Source: Kitasatospora sp. NBC_01287
GTDB taxonomy: Bacteria; Actinomycetota; Actinomycetes; Streptomycetales; Streptomycetaceae
NCBI RefSeq assembly: GCF_026340565.1
Contig: NZ_JAPEPB010000001.1
Coordinates: 744,001-808,000 of the forward strand
Direction of reading: 5' to 3'
Length of the DNA: 64,000 nucleotides
The notes under the pieces were generated by a model. The model was not told where the DNA came from. It saw nothing but the letters and a program-made list of their open reading frames with translations, and made no database searches. This document shows positions 58,518-64,000 of this stretch, one piece after another. Position 1 is the first letter of the stretch. The number at the start of each line of letters is the position of its first letter. Position numbers and translations under genes: made by a program.

Positions 58518-59954
58518 GTGTCCGCGACACTCAGCAGACGGATCGGCCTGTTCCAGGCCATCACCATCAACATGAGCCAGATGTGCGGGATCGGCCCGTT
58601 CGTCACGATCCCGCTGATGGTGGCCGCGTTCGGCGGCCCGCAGGCCGTCATCGGCTGGCTGGCCGGCGCCCTGCTGGCCCTGGTCGACGGACTGGTCTGG
58701 GCCGAGCTCGGCGCCTCGCTGCCGGGCTCCGGCGGCTCCTACGTCTACCTGCGCGAGGCGTTCCAGTACCGGACGGGCCGGCTGATGCCGTTCCTCTTCG
58801 TCTGGACCGCGATGCTCTTCATACCGCTGATCATGTCCACCGGCGTGGTCGGCTTCGTCCAGTACCTGGCCTACCTGTGGCCGCAGATGACCAAGGCCCA
58901 GGGCGATCTGGTGGGCCTGGCCGTGATCGTGCTGGTCGTCCTGCTGCTCTGGCGCCGGGTGGAGAGCATCGCCAAACTCACCACGGTGATGTGGGGCGTG
59001 ATGCTGGCCGCCGTCGGCGCGGTCATGCTCGCCTCCTACACCCACTTCTCACCGTCACGCGCCTTCACCTGGCCCGCGCACGCGATCGACGTGACGCACG
59101 GTCACTTCTGGCTCGGCTTCGCGGCCGGGCTGACCATCGGCATCTACGACTACCTCGGCTACAACACCAGCGCCTACCTGGGCTCCGAGATCAAGGACCC
59201 GGGCCGGGCGATGCCGCGCTCGATCATCTACTCGATCCTCGGCATCATGGTGATCTACCTGCTGCTGCAGATCGGGGTGCTCGGCGCGCTCGACTGGCAC
59301 CAGATGCTCGACCCGAACTCGATCGCCTCCACCTCGGTCGCCTCCGCCGTGCTGCAGGCCACCTGGGGCAGGACGGCCGCCGACGTGGTCACCGTGCTGA
59401 TCCTGGTCACCGCCTTCGCCTCGGTGTTGACCGGCCTGCTCGGCGGCTCCCGGGTGCCGTTCGACGCGGCCCGCGACGGCGTCTTCTTCCGCTCCTACTC
59501 CCGACTGCACCGCACCCACGAGTTCCCCACCCTCGGCCTGCTCACCATGGGCGCGGTCACCGCGGTCGGCTTCCTGATCGGCCGGCACACCAACCTGAAC
59601 ACCCTGATCAACCTGCTCACCACCGTGATGGTGATCGTCCAGGCCTTCGCCCAGGTGCTCGCCGTCACCGTGCTGCGCCGCCGCCAGCCCGACCTGCGCC
59701 GCCCCTACCTGATGTGGCGCTACCCGCTGCCGAGCGTGGTCGCGGCCGTCGGCTGGGTGGTGATCTACGGGTACGCCGACCGCAACGCGCCCGGCTACCA
59801 CCCGATCGAGTGGTCGCTGGCCTGGGTCGCGGCGGGCGGGGCGGCGTACCTGATCTGGTCCCGCTTCGAGCGGACCTGGCCGTTCGGGCCGCGGGAGATC
59901 CGCGAGCAGTTCCGCCACCCGGAGACCGCCCCCGGCGAGCCGGTGGATGCCTGA
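58518..59954 (+). CDS. APC-family amino acid permease
   Basis: A 478-residue transporter with about 12 membrane segments. GTG 58518 follows TGGAG by six bases and gives MSATLSRRIGLFQAITINMSQ, the normal family N-terminus; an ATG 16 codons upstream abuts the operator and has no ribosome binding site. GIGPFVTIPLM (TM1 glycine motif), PGSGGSYVYLREAF and YLGSEIKDPGRAMPRSI are APC landmarks. Likely imports amino acids or polyamines by proton symport. The ROK-type site upstream suggests control by sugar status. Confidence 0.9.
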   Translation: MSATLSRRIGLFQAITINMSQMCGIGPFVTIPLMVAAFGGPQAVIGWLAGALLALVDGLVWAELGASLPGSGGSYVYLREAFQYRTGRLMPFLFVWTAMLFIPLIMSTGVVGFVQYLAYLWPQMTKAQGDLVGLAVIVLVVLLLWRRVESIAKLTTVMWGVMLAAVGAVMLASYTHFSPSRAFTWPAHAIDVTHGHFWLGFAAGLTIGIYDYLGYNTSAYLGSEIKDPGRAMPRSIIYSILGIMVIYLLLQIGVLGALDWHQMLDPNSIASTSVASAVLQATWGRTAADVVTVLILVTAFASVLTGLLGGSRVPFDAARDGVFFRSYSRLHRTHEFPTLGLLTMGAVTAVGFLIGRHTNLNTLINLLTTVMVIVQAFAQVLAVTVLRRRQPDLRRPYLMWRYPLPSVVAAVGWVVIYGYADRNAPGYHPIEWSLAWVAAGGAAYLIWSRFERTWPFGPREIREQFRHPETAPGEPVDA

Positions 59955-60024
59955 TGAACGCCCGACAGACAGCCGACTGATCGTCAGGACACCTGGACCG
60001 TACGGCAGATGGTGAGCGACGGCA

Positions 60025-61263
60025 CTATCCGACCGCCGCCGTCCGGCGCTCGAAGACCTCCGCGCGCGCGTCCAGCAGCGCGGTGGCCAGCGCGCCGCGC
60101 AGCACCGCCTCGTCCCCCAGCAGGCTCGCCGCCAAGCGCGGCCGCAGCGGGGTGAGGCGGTGCAGCTCCTCCTCCAGCGGGGCGAGCAGCAGGTCGGCCC
60201 CGTTGCCCAGGCCACCGCCGAGCACCACCAGATCAGGGTCGAGCACCGCGGCCACCACCGCGACGGCGAAGGCGAGTTGCTCGGCCTCACGGCGCACGGC
60301 GGCGCACGCGGCGCCGTCCCCCGCGCGGGCCGCCTCGAAGACCCGCTTGGCCGTCAGACTGCCGCTCATGCCCAGCTCCCTGGCCGACCGCACCACCGAC
60401 TCGGCCGCGGCCGTGCCCTCCAGCGTGGCCGGGGCCCCCGGCACGCCACTGCCCTCGGGCGCGGCCGCACCGCCCGCCATCGGCAGCAGCCCGATCTCGC
60501 CGGCCGCACCGCTGGCGCCCGGCTGCAGTTCACCGCCGACCACCACGCCCATGCCCACGCCGGTGCCGATCAGCAGGTAGACGAAGACCCGGCTGCCCGC
60601 GCCCACCCCGGCGGCGTACTCGCCCAGGGCGGCCAGGTTGGCGTCGTTGTGCAGGCTGATCCCGGTGCCCAGGCCGGCCGCGAGCCGCTCGAAGAGCCCG
60701 CGCCGCCCCCAGCCCGGCAGGTTGGCCGCGTAATGGACCCGGCGCTGCGACTCGTCCCAGACCCCTGGTGAGCCGATCGCCGCGTGCACCACGTCCTCGG
60801 GGCGCAGACCGGCCTCGGCGGTGGCCTCGTTCGCGGCGGCCACCACCGCGTCGGCGACGGCGTTGGCGCTGCGGCCGCGGTTGGGCACGTCGCGACGGGC
60901 CACGATCCGTCCGCTCAGATCGGCCACCGCCACCCGCAGCCGGGCCCGCCCGATGTCCACCCCGAGCACGTGCCCGGCCAGCGGATCCGGCTCGTAGAGC
61001 ACCGCGATCCGGCCGCGCTCGGGGGCCAGCAGTCCGGCCTCGCGGACCAGCCCGGCCCGCTCCAGCATCGCCAGCGCGGCCGACACGGTGGGCTTGGAGA
61101 GCCCCGTGTCCCGGGCCAGCTGAGCCCGCGACAGCGGGCCGTCGGTGCGCAGCCGTTCCAGCAGCAGCCACTCGTTGTTGCTGCGCAGCCGCTGCCGGTT
61201 CCAGGGCTGCGCCGTCTGCGGCCCACCCTGCGAACCGGCACCTGTCGCCGGGCGGGTGCTCAT
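60025..61263 (-). CDS. ROK-family transcriptional regulator
   Basis: A 412-residue regulator. ATG 61263 follows GGAGG by six bases. The N-terminal winged helix is LRTDGPLSRAQLARDTGLSKPTVSAALAML (about 38-68). The ROK sugar-kinase-like domain has VLGVDIGRARLRVAVADLSG and HNDANLAALGEYAAG. The zinc-binding CXCGXXGC segment of ROK kinases is absent, so it is a pure regulator. It is convergent to the permease gene and could bind the AGTTAGGAAACTTAACT site in front of it. Confidence 0.9.
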   Translation of the reverse strand: MSTRPATGAGSQGGPQTAQPWNRQRLRSNNEWLLLERLRTDGPLSRAQLARDTGLSKPTVSAALAMLERAGLVREAGLLAPERGRIAVLYEPDPLAGHVLGVDIGRARLRVAVADLSGRIVARRDVPNRGRSANAVADAVVAAANEATAEAGLRPEDVVHAAIGSPGVWDESQRRVHYAANLPGWGRRGLFERLAAGLGTGISLHNDANLAALGEYAAGVGAGSRVFVYLLIGTGVGMGVVVGGELQPGASGAAGEIGLLPMAGGAAAPEGSGVPGAPATLEGTAAAESVVRSARELGMSGSLTAKRVFEAARAGDGAACAAVRREAEQLAFAVAVVAAVLDPDLVVLGGGLGNGADLLLAPLEEELHRLTPLRPRLAASLLGDEAVLRGALATALLDARAEVFERRTAAVG

Positions 61264-61395
61264 CGATGCCTCCGGGCCGTTGTCATGCCTGCCGTACCTA
61301 CGTCCGCCTGCCATACCTGCCGCGCCTGTTCCACGCCTCTCCACTCTAGGCACCCCGCCTGAGCAGCGGGGAGACCCGGGGCGGGCGACGGAGCG

Positions 61396-61737
61396 TCAGC
61401 CCGGTGCCGCCGGCACGTCTGCCGCGCACGGTGCGTCCGGTGCGGCCGGGTGGCGTGCCGGCAGGTCCGGGTTCTCCTCCCAGAGCGCCCGGTAGGGCGC
61501 CAGCCACTGCTCCAGCTCCCGCAGCGGCTCGGCGCGCAGCCGGTAGAGCCGGCGCTGCTCGGCCACCCGCACCTCCACCAGGCCGGCTTCGCGCAGCACC
61601 CGCAAGTGCTTGGAGACCGCAGGCTGACTGGCCGCCAGGGCCCGCGCCAGCTCGCCGACCGACCGCTCGCCACCTCGGACCAGTTCGAGTATCCGGCGGC
61701 GGCGCGGCTCGGCGAGCACCTCGAAGACCGACGTCAC
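61396..61737 (-). CDS. ArsR-family regulator
   Basis: A 113-residue winged-helix protein. SVFEVLAEPRRRRILELVRGGERSVGELARALAASQPAVSKHLRVLREAGLVEVRVAEQRRLYRL follows the ArsR fold without metal-binding Cys. GTG 61737. It resembles regulators paired with SRPBCC (AHSA1-like) proteins, but here the divergent neighbour is a PIG-L deacetylase. A large inverted repeat in the intergenic region is a likely operator. Confidence 0.88.
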   Translation of the reverse strand: MTSVFEVLAEPRRRRILELVRGGERSVGELARALAASQPAVSKHLRVLREAGLVEVRVAEQRRLYRLRAEPLRELEQWLAPYRALWEENPDLPARHPAAPDAPCAADVPAAPG

Positions 61738-61746
61738 CAGCCCAGC

Positions 61747-61778
61747 ATGCCTCTAGGGTTATATACCCGTCAAGGCAT
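61747..61778. promoter_or_regulatory. Nested inverted repeat between arsR-type and PIG-L genes
   Basis: GGGT-TATAT-ACCC (61756-61768) within outer arms ATGCCT (61747-61752) and AGGCAT (61773-61778). Distinctly AT-rich; probable operator for the ArsR protein covering both promoters. Confidence 0.7.
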
Positions 61779-61830
61779 ATGCTGACCACGCACGCCTCAC
61801 TTCACCCGTGACCGGTCAAGGAGCAGAGCG

Positions 61831-62574
61831 ATGACCGAAGAGACCCTCGCCCCACTGGCCCCGCTCGACGAGGAGTGGCAGCGCGCCCTGGCGGTGGTGG
61901 CCCACCCGGACGACATGGAGTACGGCGCGGCGGCCGCCGTGGCCCGCTGGACGGGGCAGGGCAAGACCGTCGTCTACGCCATGGTCACCAGCGGCGAGGC
62001 CGGCATCGACGCGATCGACCCGGCGCAGTGCGGCCCGCTGCGCGAAGCGGAGCAGATCGCCTCCGCCGCACTGGTCGGCGTGGACACCGTGGAGTTCCTG
62101 CGCCATCCGGACGGCGTGGTCGAGTACGGCCTGCCGCTGCGCCGGGACCTGGCCCGCCTGGTGCGCCGGTACCGCCCGGAGATCGTGATCACCACCAACT
62201 TCCGCGAGACCTACGGCGGCGTCTTCCCCAACCAGGCCGACCACATCGCCGCCGGGCGGGCCACCCTGGACGCGGTCCGCGACGCCGGGAACCGCTGGGT
62301 CTTCCGCGAGCTGACCGCCGAGGGCCACGAGCCGTGGGACGGCGTGCGTCAGGTCTGGGCGGCCGGCTCCCCGCTCTCCGGGCACGGCGTGGACACCACC
62401 GACACCTTCGAGGCGGGGGTGGCCTCGCTGGAGGCCCACGCGGCCTATCTCGCGGGCCTGGGCGGACAGATGGCGGACGCCCGCGGCTTCCTGGAGTCGA
62501 TGGGGCGGGCCACCGGCAGTCGGCTCGGCACCAGGCTGGCGGCGGCCTTCGAGGTGATCAACCTCCGCTTCTGA
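61831..62574 (+). CDS. PIG-L-family deacetylase (LmbE-like)
   Basis: A 247-residue zinc-dependent N-acetylglucosaminyl deacetylase-type enzyme. The motif AHPDDMEYG (HPDD, about 24-32) and the second ligand region NQADHIAAGRAT are both kept. Related actinobacterial enzymes are MshB and Mca of mycothiol metabolism; this one could act on GlcNAc conjugates or on a natural product. ATG 61831, divergent from the ArsR gene. Confidence 0.9.
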   Translation: MTEETLAPLAPLDEEWQRALAVVAHPDDMEYGAAAAVARWTGQGKTVVYAMVTSGEAGIDAIDPAQCGPLREAEQIASAALVGVDTVEFLRHPDGVVEYGLPLRRDLARLVRRYRPEIVITTNFRETYGGVFPNQADHIAAGRATLDAVRDAGNRWVFRELTAEGHEPWDGVRQVWAAGSPLSGHGVDTTDTFEAGVASLEAHAAYLAGLGGQMADARGFLESMGRATGSRLGTRLAAAFEVINLRF

Positions 62575-62736
62575 GTGCTCGACGTGCTCGACCCGCGCCC
62601 GCGCGCGGGGCCCGGCAAGCACGGCCCCACCGCTGCGGCTAGGATTGACTGGTTGTCAGAATCGCGGGTCGGCACCGGTTGCCGCCCTTGGCGCAGCGCG
62701 ATCCCCCGCGCGATCCCCCGGAGTGGAGCGAACGCA

Positions 62737-63021
62737 ATGGCTGAGGAAGCGGCTTGCTGGGCGGCCTGGACCACCAAGAACGTGCGCTCGGGCCCCGGTG
62801 GCGTGCTCACCGCGGAGGGCGCCAAGCTCACCGGCGACCTGAGTGTGCACACCACATGGACGGGCACCGAGGCGATCCTCACCGTCCAGTACACCGACGC
62901 GCTGGACTGGTTCACCCTGCAGGGCAGCCCCAAGGCGGTGACCGAGGAGCTGGTCGCCCGTGATCTGCACCAGGCCGCCGTCAACGCGGTCAAGGCCGGC
63001 GGCGGCGCGGCCCTCGACTGA
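62737..63021 (+). CDS. Small conserved-looking hypothetical protein
   Basis: A 94-residue soluble protein starting at ATG 62737, with GGAG eight bases upstream. The predicted fold is beta-rich (LSVHTTWTGTEAILTVQYTDALDWFTLQG) followed by a C-terminal helix. I do not recognise it. TAGGAT (62640-62645) could be the -10 box, leaving a 90-base leader. Followed by a perfect 42-bp palindrome. Confidence 0.7.
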   Translation: MAEEAACWAAWTTKNVRSGPGGVLTAEGAKLTGDLSVHTTWTGTEAILTVQYTDALDWFTLQGSPKAVTEELVARDLHQAAVNAVKAGGGAALD

Positions 63022-63044
63022 GGCACCACCCGTCCACCGGAGTG

Positions 63045-63086
63045 ACGTGAGCCGGGTCGCGGCAGCTGCCGCGACCCGGCTCACGT
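63045..63086. terminator. 42-bp perfect palindrome, bidirectional terminator
   Basis: Two 21-base arms with no spacer, between convergent genes (stop 63021 and stop 63091). In RNA the stem would close with a tetraloop. Confidence 0.85.
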
Positions 63087-63090
63087 CCGC

Positions 63091-63711
63091 TCAGTCGCCG
63101 GGCGAGTCGGCGGGCCGGACCGCGCCCAGCACTTCGCGCAGCAGCGGCAGCAGCTCCTCCGGTGCGGCCTGCGCCAGCTCCTCGAAGGCGCCACTGGTGC
63201 GGGCCAGGACCACCCCGGCGAACGCCGCCACCGCCAGCTCGGCGCGCAGCTGAGCCCGGTCCGCCCCCTGCTCGGTGAGCCGGTCGCCCAGCGGCCGCAC
63301 CAGCCGCTCGGTCAGGTAGCCGCGAGCGGTCCGCTGGACCTCGCTGTTCTCGTTCGGCAGCACCGCGGCCTGGAACGAGGGCCCGGGGCCGCGCCGGTCG
63401 ATGCGCTCCACCAGATCCCGCAAGCGCTCCGGGTCCAGCAGGTCGGCCGGGGTCGCGTCCCCCTGCTCGACCCGCACGGCGGCCAGGTAGAGCTGGGTCT
63501 TGCCGCCGAAGTACCGGGCGATCAGTGCCGGGTCGACGCCTGCGCGCTCGCCGATCTCCCGGGTGGTGGTGCGCTCGAAACCACGGTCCGCGAAGAGCTC
63601 GACCGCCGCCCGCACCAGGAGTTCACGGCTGCGCGCGGCGTCCCGGCGGCGGACCGGCGGCGGAGCGGCGGGCGGCGCACCGGCCGGGGTGCCGTCAGCG
63701 GGATCGGTCAC
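63091..63711 (-). CDS. TetR-family regulator
   Basis: A 206-residue repressor with helix-turn-helix AAVELFADRGFERTTTREIGERAGVDPALIARYFGGK (about 35-71) and a TetR_C-type ligand domain. GTG 63711 overlaps the stop of the upstream MFS gene (GTGA), so the regulator is co-transcribed with, and probably represses, the efflux pump. N-terminal 20 residues are Ala/Pro-rich. Confidence 0.92.
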   Translation of the reverse strand: MTDPADGTPAGAPPAAPPPVRRRDAARSRELLVRAAVELFADRGFERTTTREIGERAGVDPALIARYFGGKTQLYLAAVRVEQGDATPADLLDPERLRDLVERIDRRGPGPSFQAAVLPNENSEVQRTARGYLTERLVRPLGDRLTEQGADRAQLRAELAVAAFAGVVLARTSGAFEELAQAAPEELLPLLREVLGAVRPADSPGD

Positions 63712-64000
63712 CGCTCGGCCCGGGCCGAGGTGAAGGGGACCTCGTCCTCACCGGGCGCGATGTCCGCGATGCTCTCGTCCACCATCAGCTCCTCGTCCAC
63801 CGCCACGTGGTCCACCGTCGCGTGGCCCACCGCCCCGGCGCCGCGCCGGGGCAGGACGATGGTAACCACCCCGATCGCCACCCAGACCGCACAACTGATC
63901 AGCGCGGCGAAGGTGTAGCCGGCGTTCGTGGGCAGCAGCTGACCGGGAGCGGTGTGCGCCTGCAGCACCGCGCCGCAGAGCGCGCTGCCGGTCGAGTAGC
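63708..64000 (-). CDS. MFS transporter, C-terminal part (5' end outside window)
   Basis: The frame is open from the right edge to the stop at 63708 (96 codons visible). YSTGSALCGAVLQAH leads into a final membrane helix (TFAALISCAVWVAIGVVTIV), then PRRGAG and an acidic Asp/Glu-rich tail of about 45 residues. This fits the end of an MFS efflux pump, paired with the TetR gene it overlaps. Assignment rests on one helix and context. Confidence 0.65.
   Translation of the reverse strand, partial: YSTGSALCGAVLQAHTAPGQLLPTNAGYTFAALISCAVWVAIGVVTIVLPRRGAGAVGHATVDHVAVDEELMVDESIADIAPGEDEVPFTSARAER

Overview
The window is very high-G+C DNA (about 73 percent by eye) with strong GC3 codon bias, frequent GTG starts, ATGA/GTGA stop-start overlaps and typical streptomycete genes: a MalR-type maltose regulon, a DasR-type operator in front of nagB, a resuscitation-promoting-factor/LysM protein, several TetR, MarR, ArsR, LacI and ROK regulators, and drrAB-like exporters. 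The source is most likely a chromosome of the Streptomycetaceae (Streptomyces, Kitasatospora or Streptacidiphilus). This is inferred from gene content, not from a marker gene.

Region by region. 1-5901 (minus strand) holds a high-affinity group 1h (group 5) [NiFe]-hydrogenase operon: small subunit hhyS, large subunit hhyL, then a NifU-like protein and three poorly characterised accessory proteins joined by 4-base stop/start overlaps. 6305-8268 is an NmrA-type NAD(P)-binding protein, a small membrane protein and a MarR regulator with matching operator-like sites. 8310-9019 is a uridine-kinase-like gene broken by a 164-bp palindromic insertion whose exact removal restores the reading frame. 9085-16541 carries aminopeptidase N, a beta-hydroxyacid-dehydrogenase-like protein, an acetyltransferase, a secreted GH16 enzyme and a thioesterase-like protein. 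16608-23084 is malR-malE-malF-malG plus a GH13 alpha-glucosidase. 23383-26165 holds a GH16-ricin protein and an S53 protease. 26346-27466 is an acetyltransferase preceded by a short leader peptide and a hairpin that covers its ribosome binding site. 27754-30315 is debris: a 5'-truncated RHS gene abutting a LamG fragment. 30583-32733 has an MmyB-like single-domain protein, an ArsR regulator with a 44-residue membrane protein, and nagB with a perfect dre site.

33210-42383 is the most interesting metabolic region. An ABC exporter and a glycosyltransferase lie divergent to an operon of KAS III-like enzyme, acyl carrier protein, KAS-like protein lacking the active-site Cys, Sfp-type phosphopantetheinyl transferase, a seryl-tRNA-synthetase-like amino acid:[carrier protein] ligase and a condensation-domain protein. 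The simplest reading is that the transferase makes the carrier protein holo, the ligase loads an amino acid on it directly (without an adenylation domain), and the ketosynthase-like and condensation proteins build and release a possibly glycosylated small molecule. 42372-48452 holds a stress protein, an ArsB/NhaD-like transporter, a maleylpyruvate-isomerase-like protein, an Rpf/LysM protein and a TetR-MFS pair.

48747-56088 is a 7.3-kb mobile element that has split a HIT-family gene exactly at its catalytic HxHxH motif. It carries three overlapping tyrosine-recombinase-type genes, a small coiled-coil protein and one unidentified cargo gene. Removing it between two copies of CACCT rebuilds a 149-codon HIT gene. 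56302-64000 returns to ordinary chromosomal genes: an F420-dependent-NADP-reductase-like protein, a DJ-1/PfpI-like protein lacking the Cys, a DinB-like protein, an amino acid permease with a nearby ROK regulator, an ArsR/PIG-L divergent pair and a TetR/MFS pair running off the right edge. No rRNA, tRNA or CRISPR array was found.
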